Shown: positions 9,289 through 17,911 of the stretch, piece by piece
How the letters are laid out: every line of letters begins with the position of its first letter
How positions within the stretch are numbered: the first letter of the stretch is position 1
NCBI RefSeq assembly: GCF_013030945.1
Contig: NZ_JABBXF010000004.1
Span: forward strand, 186,001 to 250,000
Origin: Streptomyces morookaense
GTDB lineage: Bacteria > Actinomycetota > Actinomycetes > Streptomycetales > Streptomycetaceae
Direction: 5' to 3'
DNA: 64,000 nt
Notes under the pieces: model-generated
What the model was told of the DNA's origin: nothing
Database searches by the model: none
What the model saw: only the letters and a program-made list of their open reading frames with translations
Program-made: the position numbers and the translations under genes

Positions 9289-11709
9289 ATGCCGGAGTGG
9301 ACCTGGGAGTACACGGGCTACGACCCGGCCGCCGAAGGGCTGCGGGAAGCGCTGTGCACGCTCGGCAACGGCTACTTCGCCACCCGCGGCGCGGCGCCCG
9401 AGAGCCCGGCCGGGCACGGCCACTACCCGGGCACGTACGCGGCAGGCTGCTACGACCGGCTGGTCTCCACCGTGGCGGGCCGCGACGTCGAGAACGAGGA
9501 CGTCGTCAACCTCCCGAACTGGCTGCTCCTGCGCTTCCGGCTGCCCGCGGCCGACGGTGCGCCCGGGCCGTGGTTCACCATGGGCGACGGCGAGGTCCTC
9601 GACCACCGGCTGGTCCTGCGCCTGCGCAACGGCACGCTCACCCGGACGTTCCGGTACCGGGCGCCCGGCGGCCGGGTGCTGAGGGTGGAGCAGTACCGGC
9701 TGGTCCACATGGGCGACCCGCACATCGGCGCCCTGCGGACCGTCTTCACCCCGGAGGGCTGGTCCGGCTGCATCGAGGTGGAGTCCGGACTCGACGGGAA
9801 CGTCGTCAACGCCAACGTGGACCGCTACCGGGATCTCGACGGCCGTCACCTCACGGGGTTCGACGCCGGTACGGCCGAGCCGGACACGGTCTGGCTGCGG
9901 TGCCGCACCAGGACGTCGGACGTCGGCATCGCGATGGCCCAGCGCACCACCGTCACCGGCGGCACGCCGACGTCCTCGGTGACCGAGGCGGCGGGCCGTC
10001 GTGCCGTTCACCGCCTCCGACTCGCCCTGTCCGACGGGAAGTCCCACACCGTGGACAAGACGGTCGCGCTGCACACCTCCCACGACCGGGCGATCAGCGC
10101 CCCTTTCACCGCGGCCCTCGAACGGGTGAGGGCGGCCCTGGACTTCCCGGAGCTCCTGGCGTCGCACACCGTCGCCTGGGAACACCTGTGGCGGCGGGCG
10201 GACATCTGGGTGCCGGGGGAAGCGGGCCGCGTCCTGCACCTGCACCTCTTTCACGTCCTCCAGACGCTCTCCCCGCACACCACGGGCCTGGACGTGGGGG
10301 TGCCGGCACGCGGGCTGCACGGCGAGGCGTACCGGGGCCACGTCTTCTGGGACGAGCTGTTCGTCCTGCCGTACCTGAACCTGCACTTCCCGGAGGTGTC
10401 CCGGGCGCTGCTCAACTACCGCCACCGCCGCCTGCCCAAGGCGCTCCTGGCCGCGCGGCAGGAGGGACGGGCCGGGGCGCGGTATCCGTGGCAGAGCGGG
10501 AGCGACGGACGCGACGAGACCCAGACGATGCACCTCAACCCGCGCTCCGGCCGCTGGGTTCCGGACCGTTCCCGGCTCCAGCACCACGTCGGCTCCGCCG
10601 TCGCGTACAACGTGTGGCAGTACTGCCAGGCGACCGGGGACGCGAAGTACCTGCACACCAAGGGTGCGGACATGCTGCTGCAGATCGCCCGTTTCTGGGC
10701 GGGCAGGGCGGTGCCGGACTCCGGCGGCGACCGCGGCCGCCGATACCGCATCCGCGGCGTCGTCGGGCCCGACGAGTATCACGACGCCTATCCGGAGGCG
10801 CAGGCCGGGCAGCCCGGCATCGACGACAACGCCTACACGAACGTCACCGCCGCCTGGGTCCTCACCCGCGCCCTGGACCTGGTCCGGAGCCTGCCCGGCC
10901 GGCTCCGCCAGGAGCTCTACGAGCGCGAGACCCTGGACGCCGACGAGCTCGCGCGCTGGGAGGAGATCTCCCGCCGCCTGTACGTCCCCTTCCACCGGGG
11001 TGTCATCAGCCAGTTCGAGGGCTACGGGGACCTGGCCGAGCTGGACTGGGCCGGCTACCGCGAACGGTACGGCGACATCAGGCGGCTGGACCGCATCCTG
11101 GAGGCCGAGGGTGATTCGGCCAACCGCTACCAGGCGTCGAAGCAGGCGGACGTGCTGATGCTCGGCTACCTCTTCTCGCCCGCCGAACTGTCCACTCTGT
11201 TCGGGCGGTTGGGGTACGAGCTCACCGACGAGATGTGGCGCCGCACGGTCGACTACTACCTGCAGCGCACCAGCCACGGCTCGACCCTCAGCGGCCTGGT
11301 CCATGGGTGGGTGCTGGCCCGGGCCCGCCGTGCGGATGCGTGGCGGTACTGCAGGGAAGCGCTGGAGGAGGACGTCGCGGACGTCCAGGGAGGCACCACC
11401 GCGGAAGGCGTCCACCTCGCGGCCATGGCCGGCACCCTGGACCTGGTGCAGCGCGGCCTCACCGGTCTGGAGACCCGCGAGGACGCCCTCTGGCTCGACC
11501 CGGTGGAGCTCCCCGGGCTCTCCGAGTTCGGCTTCACCGTCCGCTACCGCGGCCACTGGGGGGTCGGCGTGCGGTTGCAGGGTGACCAACTGACCATCAG
11601 CGTCCCGGACTCGGCGGAGTCCGCGCCGAGGATCGTGCTGCAGGGCCGTTCCGTGACCGTCCCACCGGGGGAGACGGTCACGCTGGGGCTGCGTCGCGAC
11701 GGCCGCTGA
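9289..11709 (+). CDS. Glycoside hydrolase family 65 protein (disaccharide phosphorylase or hydrolase)
   Basis: 806-residue enzyme of the trehalose/maltose/kojibiose phosphorylase family. N-terminal beta-sandwich (from LGNGYFATRGA), (alpha/alpha)6 barrel core and a small C-terminal beta domain. The general acid Glu496 lies in VVGPDEYHD, followed at the usual distance by DNAYTNVTAAW. The segment GEAYRGHVFWDELFVLP aligns with the substrate-binding FWDTE block but reads FWDEL. SKQADVLML and SHGSTLSGL are further family motifs. The ATG at 9289 is preceded by GCGAGGAC; an ATG at 9247 is possible. Phosphorylase versus hydrolase cannot be decided here, and no beta-phosphoglucomutase gene is adjacent. 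It is divergent from the hydrogenase unit. Confidence 0.88.
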   Translation: MPEWTWEYTGYDPAAEGLREALCTLGNGYFATRGAAPESPAGHGHYPGTYAAGCYDRLVSTVAGRDVENEDVVNLPNWLLLRFRLPAADGAPGPWFTMGDGEVLDHRLVLRLRNGTLTRTFRYRAPGGRVLRVEQYRLVHMGDPHIGALRTVFTPEGWSGCIEVESGLDGNVVNANVDRYRDLDGRHLTGFDAGTAEPDTVWLRCRTRTSDVGIAMAQRTTVTGGTPTSSVTEAAGRRAVHRLRLALSDGKSHTVDKTVALHTSHDRAISAPFTAALERVRAALDFPELLASHTVAWEHLWRRADIWVPGEAGRVLHLHLFHVLQTLSPHTTGLDVGVPARGLHGEAYRGHVFWDELFVLPYLNLHFPEVSRALLNYRHRRLPKALLAARQEGRAGARYPWQSGSDGRDETQTMHLNPRSGRWVPDRSRLQHHVGSAVAYNVWQYCQATGDAKYLHTKGADMLLQIARFWAGRAVPDSGGDRGRRYRIRGVVGPDEYHDAYPEAQAGQPGIDDNAYTNVTAAWVLTRALDLVRSLPGRLRQELYERETLDADELARWEEISRRLYVPFHRGVISQFEGYGDLAELDWAGYRERYGDIRRLDRILEAEGDSANRYQASKQADVLMLGYLFSPAELSTLFGRLGYELTDEMWRRTVDYYLQRTSHGSTLSGLVHGWVLARARRADAWRYCREALEEDVADVQGGTTAEGVHLAAMAGTLDLVQRGLTGLETREDALWLDPVELPGLSEFGFTVRYRGHWGVGVRLQGDQLTISVPDSAESAPRIVLQGRSVTVPPGETVTLGLRRDGR

Positions 11710-11827
11710 TCCGGTCGGCTGCCGCAGGCTCATTCGGTGCCTGGCACGTGGAGCACCGAGCGGCCTATGCTCGTCGGCGCGCAGAGTCGATGAGTCGATG
11801 AATCGTTTCCCCAGGCGGAGGGTTGCC

Positions 11828-13003
11828 GTGACATCGGAGCTGGAGAACGAGCTGGAGCGCAAGGGAACCCCGGATCCGCCGACCATCGGTCTCGAGGAGG
11901 AGTTCTTCCTCGCCGACCGGGAGACCCGGGCGACGGTCGGCCGGGCACCCGACGTCGTCAAGCGGGCCCGGCAATGCCTCGGCGACCAGGCGGGATTCGA
12001 GCTCTATCCCACCATCGTCGAAACACGCACCCGCCCCGTCGGAACACTCGCGGAATTACGGCAGCAACTGCAGTGGCTGCGCGCGGGACTCGGCAGGGCG
12101 GCGGCCGAGGCCGGATGCCGGGTGGTGGCCTCCGGTACCGAGATCATCCCCGTGACCGGACCGCAGCCCATCGTCGACGATCCCCGCTACTGGCAACTGG
12201 CCGACCGGTACCCGCAGTTCGTCGGGGGCGACCGGAGCATCGCCTCCTGCGCCTGCCACATCCACATTCACGCTCCGGACCGTGAAGAAGCCGTGGAGCT
12301 CCTGAACCATTTACGGCCCTGGCTGCCGACGTTGCAGGCGATTGCGGCCAACTCGCCGTTCCGTGACGGACGGGACAGCGGGTTCGCGAGCTGGCGGTCC
12401 CTGCATTTCGGACAATGGCCGCACGTGGGCCCGACACCGCTGCTCCGGGATACGGCGGCATACGACAGCCTGCTGGACGCGCTCGTCGAATCCGGCATGC
12501 TGTTCGACCGAAGACACCTCTACTGGTACGCCCGCCTTTCGGAACGGTGGCCGACGCTGGAGATCAGGCTCCCCGACATCAATGCGGATCTGGACACCGT
12601 CCTGTTCGTCGCCTGCCTGGCCCGTGCCCTGGTCGGCGTGCTGCTGGCCGATGTCCGGCGGGGTGCGCCGGCCCCCGGCATCAGCGATCCGCTGCTGCGG
12701 GCCGCGCACTGGCGGGCCGCCCGCGACGGAGTGCGGGGTTCCGGCCTCGACCTCTTCACCGGCCGCCTGCGGCCCTTCCCGGACCTTGCCGTGCGGCTCA
12801 TCGACCGGGTGGCCCCGGCCCTCGAGGAGACGGGCGCACTGCACTTCGTCCGGCACACGTGGCAACGCCTGCACGCGAGCGGCGGAGGGGCGGAGGAACA
12901 GCGGGCCGCGTACCGGCGCCGCGGGGATCTGCGGGACGTCGTCGACCTGCTGACCGTGGCCGGTGGGTCCGGCGAGTCCGAGGCGGACGCCCCTTCGCCG
13001 TGA
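11828..13003 (+). CDS. Glutamate-cysteine ligase-type carboxylate-amine ligase (GCS2/YbdK family)
   Basis: 391-residue ATP-dependent ligase of the GCS2 family. The family opening GLEEEFFLAD is at the N-terminus, followed by ETRTRPVGTLAELR (substrate-binding region), ACHIHIHAPDREEAV and ANSPFRDGRDSGFASWR, all characteristic of YbdK-type enzymes. It probably joins an acidic amino acid to a small amine; YbdK itself has only weak glutamate-cysteine activity. An ATG at 11798 is in frame, but the GTG at 11828 has GGAGGG at the right spacing and better fits the domain start. It lies 118 bases after the GH65 gene on the same strand. Confidence 0.85.
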   Translation: MTSELENELERKGTPDPPTIGLEEEFFLADRETRATVGRAPDVVKRARQCLGDQAGFELYPTIVETRTRPVGTLAELRQQLQWLRAGLGRAAAEAGCRVVASGTEIIPVTGPQPIVDDPRYWQLADRYPQFVGGDRSIASCACHIHIHAPDREEAVELLNHLRPWLPTLQAIAANSPFRDGRDSGFASWRSLHFGQWPHVGPTPLLRDTAAYDSLLDALVESGMLFDRRHLYWYARLSERWPTLEIRLPDINADLDTVLFVACLARALVGVLLADVRRGAPAPGISDPLLRAAHWRAARDGVRGSGLDLFTGRLRPFPDLAVRLIDRVAPALEETGALHFVRHTWQRLHASGGGAEEQRAAYRRRGDLRDVVDLLTVAGGSGESEADAPSP

Positions 13004-13088
13004 CCGGCGCCCGGACCGTACATCCGGGTCCGGTATCGTGCCCCGATTGCGACGCGGCGGAGGCCGCGTGCGGAGGGAAGGGCACGGA

Positions 13089-13766
13089 GTGACCTCGTAC
13101 AGGAACAAGCTCGTCAGCGGCGTGGTGCTGCTGGTCGCGCTGGCAGGGCTGGGCTTCGCCGCGAAGACCCCGGCGATGACCCGCACGGACATCTCGGCGA
13201 ACGAAGAGGTGGCGACCTGGCGGGACGGGGCACTGACCACGCTGGCCAAGGTGGCCACGCACGCGGCATCGTCCACGGTGGGCGTGGCCCTCGCCCTGCT
13301 GATCCCCGCGGTGCTGTGGCTGCTGCACCGGCGGCGGGACGCGGTGCGGACGCTGCTGGCGATGGGCGGCGCGCTGGCCGTCGCCTTCGCGGTGAAGATG
13401 GCGGTCTCCGAGCACCGGCCCCCGAGCCGGCTGTGGGTGATCCCTCCGGACAACGCGCAGAGCTTCCCCAGCGGCCACACCACGGTCGCCGCGGCCTTCG
13501 CGCTGGCCATGGTGATGCTGGTGCGCGGTCCGCTGCGGGGCCTGGTGGCGCTCGCCGGTCTCGTCCTGACGGCGGCGGTGGCCTTCGCCCGGGTCTACCT
13601 CGGTGTCCACTATGTGCCGGACGTGATCGGCGGCGCGGTCAGTGCGGTCGTCGCCGCCGTGCTGGCGTGCGCCATCGTGGAACTGCCGCCGGTACGGGAC
13701 CGCTTGGACGCCCTGGAGGGCGGGTCCAGGGGCCGGGGGCGGCACGCCGGGCGCCGCGGGCGGTAA
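13089..13766 (+). CDS. PAP2-family membrane phosphatase
   Basis: 225-residue integral membrane phosphatase of the phosphatidic acid phosphatase type 2 family, with about five or six membrane segments. The three-part active site is present: KMAVSEHRPP, PSGHTT, and ARVYLGVHYVPDV. The substrate may be a lipid phosphate or undecaprenyl pyrophosphate. The start is GTG at 13089 behind GGAGGGAAGG. It lies 85 bases after the carboxylate-amine ligase and ends in a short Arg/Gly-rich tail. Confidence 0.88.
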   Translation: MTSYRNKLVSGVVLLVALAGLGFAAKTPAMTRTDISANEEVATWRDGALTTLAKVATHAASSTVGVALALLIPAVLWLLHRRRDAVRTLLAMGGALAVAFAVKMAVSEHRPPSRLWVIPPDNAQSFPSGHTTVAAAFALAMVMLVRGPLRGLVALAGLVLTAAVAFARVYLGVHYVPDVIGGAVSAVVAAVLACAIVELPPVRDRLDALEGGSRGRGRHAGRRGR

Positions 13767-13863
13767 CGAGCGGGATGCGCCGGCGGCGCATGGCGGCCGG
13801 TGCCCCGGCGGCGGGGTCACGGGCACCGGACCGCCCTCGCCGCCGCCCGCGCGGGGCGATCGT

Positions 13864-14361
13864 CTACCGGCGTGCGGACCCGGCGGACCGGCCCCGGCCG
13901 GAACCCAGCCGGGCGTCGACGGACCACGCGCCCGCACCCACGATGAGCAGGAAGAGACTGCCGCACAACTGGGCGAAGTCCAGACGGGCCTCGTGGGCGA
14001 AGTCCCACCAGCCGGACTCGCCGTGGAAGAGCCCCGAGCCGCCCCACAGGATCGGCACTTTGGTGATCAGCAGGGCGCCGAGCATGTCCACCACCATCGG
14101 CACCGCGGCGAGCCGGGTGAGCAGCCCGGCGAGGATCAGCACCCCGCAGAGGATCTCGAAGACCCCGTCCAGCGCGGCGAAGAAGTCCGGCGCGGGGATG
14201 CCGGCCTTGTCGAAGCGTCCGGTTCCCAGCGTGTGCTCGCGCAGGAACTTCAAGATCCCCTCGACGAGGAAGACCAGCCCCACGTACAGCCGGATGAGCA
14301 CCACCGCACGCGGTGCCGTGGTGGCCGTCAGCCTCGTCGACCAGGCACTGAGCTGGGTCAT
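13864..14361 (-). CDS. DoxX-family membrane protein
   Basis: 165-residue protein with four predicted membrane helices and the DoxX pattern RLYVGLVFLVEGILKFL near the start and LDGVFEILCGVLILAGLLTRLAA in the middle. Family members are linked to redox and oxidative-stress complexes (for example with SodA and SseA in mycobacteria), but no partner is adjacent here. ATG at 14361 follows AAAGGGCTGACG. Convergent with the PAP2 gene, with about 100 bases between them. Confidence 0.8.
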   Translation of the reverse strand: MTQLSAWSTRLTATTAPRAVVLIRLYVGLVFLVEGILKFLREHTLGTGRFDKAGIPAPDFFAALDGVFEILCGVLILAGLLTRLAAVPMVVDMLGALLITKVPILWGGSGLFHGESGWWDFAHEARLDFAQLCGSLFLLIVGAGAWSVDARLGSGRGRSAGSARR

Positions 14362-14465
14362 GCTCGTCAGCCCTTTCGCATCAGCGGCATATCGGACACC
14401 GGTATCGTCCCGCGGGCCGCTCGTCCGCGGGCGGTTTCACGTCCATTCGGCGTAACCCGCCGGTT

Positions 14466-15743
14466 CTACGGCCGCCGGCGCGAGGCGAGGACCGCCCGCA
14501 CCCCGTACGCGGCGACACCGACCGCCAGGACCACCGCTCCCCATATCACCGAGGACACCGGCAGGGCGAAGGCCAGGACCAGGCAGCCGACCAGCCCGGC
14601 GACCGGGACGACACGGGCCGGCCGGCCTTCGTCCGGGCCGAGGGTCCACGCGGAGGCGTTGGCGACGGCGTAGTAGACGAGCACCCCGAAGGACGAGAAG
14701 CCGATCGCCCCGCGCACATCAGCCGTCGCCGCCAGCACCGCCACCACCGCGCCGACGGCCAGCTCCGCCCGGTGCGGCACTTCGAAACGCGGATGGACGG
14801 CGGCCAGGGCGGCCGGCAGGTGCCGGTCCCGGGCCATGGCCAGCGTGGTGCGGGAGACTCCGAGGATCAGCGCGAGCAGCGAGCCGAGCGCGGCCACGGC
14901 GGCGCCCGTGCGCACCACCGGCACCAGCCCGTCGGCGCCCGCGGCCCGGACGGCGTCCGACAGCGGGGCGGCGGCATCGGCCAGTTGCCGCGGGCCGAGC
15001 ACCGCGAGGGCGGCGACGGCGACGGCGGCGTAGACGGCGAGGGTGATGCCGAGCGCGATGGGGACGGCACGGGGGATGGTGCGTGCCGGGTCGCGTACCT
15101 CTTCGCCGAGGGTGGCGATGCGCGCGTATCCGGCGAAGGCGAAGAACAACAGGCCCGCAGCCTGCAGCACCCCGCCGAAGGTCGCATCGTCGCCGATGTC
15201 GAGGTGCGAGGCGTCCGCGGAGCCGGAGGAGAACACGGCGACCACCACGGCGGCGAGCACGGCCAGCACGACCGCCACGATCGCCCGGGCCAGCCAGGCG
15301 GACTTCTGCACCCCGGTGTAGTTCACCGCCGTCAGCACCACGACCGCCGCCACCGCCACCGCATGCGCCTGCCCCGGCCACACGTACGAACCGACCGTCA
15401 GTGCCATCGCCGCGCAGGAAGCGGTCTTGCCCACCACGAAGGCCCACCCGGCCAGGTATCCCCAGAAGCCGCCCAGCCGCTCGCGCCCGTAGACGTACGT
15501 CCCGCCGGAAGCGGGGTACCGCGCGGCCAGCCGTGCCGACGAGGTGGCGTTGCAGTACGCGACCACGGCGGCCACCGCCAGCCCCGGCAGCAGCCCGGAA
15601 CCGGCCGCGCGCGCGGCCGGGGCCAGTGCCGCGAAGATCCCCGCGCCGATCATCGCCCCCAGGCCGATCACCACCGCGTCGAACAGTCCCAGCCGCCGGC
15701 CGAGTTCGTCCGGCATCGTGCCGACGGCCGACGGCTTGCTCAT
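14466..15743 (-). CDS. APC-superfamily amino acid permease
   Basis: 425-residue transporter with about twelve membrane segments. The N-terminal signature GLFDAVVIGLGAMIGAGIFAAL is the unwound first helix of APC permeases, and the segment LFFAFAGYARIATLGEEVRDPARTIPRA is the conserved region after helix 6. Similar proteins move neutral or cationic amino acids with protons, but the substrate is unknown. ATG at 15743 has CGGGAGCG upstream; the open frame extends further but lacks similarity. It is preceded by about 300 bases without an intact gene. Confidence 0.85.
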   Translation of the reverse strand: MSKPSAVGTMPDELGRRLGLFDAVVIGLGAMIGAGIFAALAPAARAAGSGLLPGLAVAAVVAYCNATSSARLAARYPASGGTYVYGRERLGGFWGYLAGWAFVVGKTASCAAMALTVGSYVWPGQAHAVAVAAVVVLTAVNYTGVQKSAWLARAIVAVVLAVLAAVVVAVFSSGSADASHLDIGDDATFGGVLQAAGLLFFAFAGYARIATLGEEVRDPARTIPRAVPIALGITLAVYAAVAVAALAVLGPRQLADAAAPLSDAVRAAGADGLVPVVRTGAAVAALGSLLALILGVSRTTLAMARDRHLPAALAAVHPRFEVPHRAELAVGAVVAVLAATADVRGAIGFSSFGVLVYYAVANASAWTLGPDEGRPARVVPVAGLVGCLVLAFALPVSSVIWGAVVLAVGVAAYGVRAVLASRRRP

Positions 15744-16039
15744 GGTTCGCTCCCGGAGGTTTCGGCACGACGGAATCCGATGTCCGGAGACGATATAGGG
15801 AACCGGACACTCCTGGGACGCGGCGGCGGCCGCGGCGCTGCTCCGGCCGGACGCGAGTGCGCGGCCGGATCGGCGTTTTCCGTGACCACTCACGGGTAGG
15901 TCGCGAGTCGTTCGGGACAGGTGGCCCATGCAATGAGTCACGTTGTACCCGGACTTGACCACGGGGCCGGGGAACGCGTGCGTACCTGGGGGCGAGTGTT
16001 GCGCGCAACGGGCTGCACGTACGAGGGGAGCCGGACCGG
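15744..16039. other. Intergenic stretch upstream of the permease
   Basis: About 300 bases between the permease start and the MMPL fragment. It should contain the permease promoter. I see no open frame with similarity, RNA gene or repeat here. Confidence 0.4.
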
Positions 16040-16255
16040 GTCGTCGAGGCCCACCGGCGCACCGGCGAGACGGAGCCGGCCGTTGCCGCGGGACTTGCCG
16101 CGGCCGCGCCCCTGTTCACCACGTCGGCCGTCGTGGTCGGTGCGGCGCTGCTCGGCCCGGCGGGGTGCGGCACGGCCACGATCAAGGTCATCGGTGTCAC
16201 CGTGACGCTGTCGGTGACGGTCGACGCCTTGATCGTCCGCCCGCTGCCTACGTGA
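16040..16255 (+). pseudogene. C-terminal fragment of an MMPL-family transporter
   Basis: About 70 codons read VVEAHRRTGETEPAVAAGL, then two hydrophobic segments and IKVIGVTVTLSVTVDALIVR before a stop. This is the end of the C-terminal transmembrane domain of MMPL/RND lipid exporters, including the conserved ...GVxxTLxVxxDAxxVRP stretch. The usual upstream 600 or more residues are absent and the protein ends prematurely at RPLPT. No start or ribosome site is convincing. The stop region overlaps the end of the convergent SDR gene. I read it as a deletion remnant. Confidence 0.6.
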
Positions 16256-17198
16256 GTCCGAGGCCCGGGTCGACGCCGGTGAGTTCGCAACTGGCGTCCC
16301 ACAGCTGTTCGGCGACGGCGGTGCGGGTCAGCTGATCCCACCGCGGCTCGCGCCGCGGTCTGCCGCGCAGGCCGAAGCAGCTCGGCCCCCACAACTCGCC
16401 CCCGGTCGCCTGAGGATCGAGAACGGCTCGCACCGCGGGCCATGCACCGGCGTCCTTGCCCTGGAGGACGAGTCCGGCAGGAAGGCCACGCAGCCGCCCT
16501 CCGGCGGTCCGTATGTGCACGGGCGGCCGTGAGGGGGTGAGGGAGTCCAGGGCGCCGCCGGGGTGGACCACCATGCTCAGCACCGTGCTGCCCGTTGCGC
16601 GCAGTCGGCGGTCGAGTTCGAGGCCGAAGCACATCTGGGCCAGTTTGGACCGGGCGTAGGCGCGTTTGGGCCGATAGTCCTTCACGGATTGCAGGTCGTC
16701 CAGGTCAAGTTGCTCGGACTTCGCCGCGAAGCTGCCGACCGTCACGACGCGCGCAGCGGGGGCGGCGGACAGCAGCGGTGCCAGCCACCGGGTCAGCGCG
16801 AAGTGCCCGAGGTGATTGGTCGCGAACATGAGCTCCAGGCCGTCCTCGGTTTCACGGCGCGGCGGGTGGTCGAGGGCGACCCCGGCGTTGTGGACCACGG
16901 CGTCGAGACGATCGAGGCACAGCCTCTCCGCAGCGGTGCCGACGGACGCCGGATCGGCGAGATCGATCCGTAGGTGCCCCAGACGTGCCCCGGGGACGCG
17001 CGAGCGGATCGATGCCATGGCACCTTCGGCCTTCACCTGATCGCGGCTGCCCAGCACCACGGTGGCCCCGGTGGTGGCGAGTTGCTCCGCCGTGAAGTAG
17101 CCGATTCCCGCATTGCCGCCGGTGACCAGGAAGGTTCTGCCGTCGGCGCGGGGCAGCCGGTGGACGTTCCACGGTCCGGTCCGTGACGGGTGTGACAT
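16248..17198 (-). CDS. Short-chain dehydrogenase/reductase (retinol dehydrogenase-like)
   Basis: 316-residue NAD(P)-dependent oxidoreductase. It has the classical SDR elements: cofactor glycine motif TGGNAGIG near residue 30, HNAGV, catalytic Ser in VVTVGSFAAKS and the YxxxK pair in YARSK. The extended C-terminal part (WGPSCFGLRGRPRREP) resembles the retinol dehydrogenase/WWOX-like subgroup. The ATG at 17198 has GGGAGCTCG upstream. A tandem 9-base repeat (17218-17235) lies in its promoter region. Substrate unknown. Confidence 0.85.
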   Translation of the reverse strand: MSHPSRTGPWNVHRLPRADGRTFLVTGGNAGIGYFTAEQLATTGATVVLGSRDQVKAEGAMASIRSRVPGARLGHLRIDLADPASVGTAAERLCLDRLDAVVHNAGVALDHPPRRETEDGLELMFATNHLGHFALTRWLAPLLSAAPAARVVTVGSFAAKSEQLDLDDLQSVKDYRPKRAYARSKLAQMCFGLELDRRLRATGSTVLSMVVHPGGALDSLTPSRPPVHIRTAGGRLRGLPAGLVLQGKDAGAWPAVRAVLDPQATGGELWGPSCFGLRGRPRREPRWDQLTRTAVAEQLWDASCELTGVDPGLGLT

Positions 17199-17217
17199 GG
17201 GGCGAGCTCCCTTGTGC

Positions 17218-17238
17218 GAGTTGTACGAGTTGTACGAG
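17218..17238. repeat. Tandem 9-base repeat in the SDR promoter region
   Basis: GAGTTGTAC occurs twice in direct succession (17218-17226 and 17227-17235) followed by a third GAG. It lies 20 bases upstream of the SDR start, so it could be an operator for a dimeric regulator or chance. Confidence 0.4.
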
Positions 17239-17379
17239 CCCCCCTTGCACGGGCGGCGGGGCATGGGGGAGAGAAGCCCGGGTGCAGGTCCCAGCGTCGC
17301 AACGGCCACCGACAAGCTGCCGACGGCGAACCGATGACCGTCGAGCCGCTGGAGATGACCGATGTCCGGGGCCGCGTTG

Positions 17380-17691
17380 TCACATGTGCCAGACCGTGCC
17401 GCGCCGCTCGTACTCCTCGATCAGTTCCAGCTGCACCGCGAGATCGGACCCGGTCTCGCGCTGGACCGGCCACAACGCCAAGTCGATTCCCGACGTGACG
17501 CCGCCCGAGGTGACGAGGTCACGGTCGTCGACGACACGGGTGTCCTTCACCAGGCCGCCGTCCGAGCGCAGTTCCTTCTCGGCCCTCTCATGCGTCGTGC
17601 AGGGACGTCCCCCGGTGAGTCCCGCCGCCGACAGGAGCATGGCGCCGGTGCACACGCGATGGTCAGCCCGTCCCGCACGGCGGACGTCCAT
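17380..17691 (-). pseudogene. Truncated DJ-1/PfpI-family protein
   Basis: About 103 codons that match only the C-terminal half of DJ-1/PfpI or AraC-N-terminal class I amidotransferase-like proteins: nucleophile Cys in RVCTGAMLLSAAGL, then TTHERAEKELR, VTSGGVTSGIDLALW and AVQLELIEEYERRG. The N-terminal hundred residues with the conserved Glu are missing. The in-frame sequence upstream is not homologous. A start at 17691 would give an incomplete fold, so I call it a remnant. Confidence 0.65.
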
Positions 17692-17911
17692 GACGGCTCC
17701 TTCGCAGCGATTCGCGCATGCGATGACCGGCCCCGCATGCTTGCGGGCCCGGACGGCAGCCAGAGGGCGAATCGGCCATGCGGAACGAGGGTGGGTGGAT
17801 GGATGGGCCGGCGTCGGGCGCGTGGCCGAAAACGGAGCTGTGGGGCGGCCGTTGCGGGCGGACAGTGGATGCTCATGCCCGGCGGCGGTGGTTCCGAGAG
17901 GACGGCGAGAG

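Noticed and set aside
11798..11827. ATG at 11798 as start of the carboxylate-amine ligase
   Set aside because: No ribosome site upstream. The GTG at 11828 has GGAGGG at proper spacing.
8530..11961. A 1143-codon minus-strand frame reaching across the GH65 gene
   Set aside because: Only its last 193 codons (the protease) are real. The rest is antisense to the GH65 gene.
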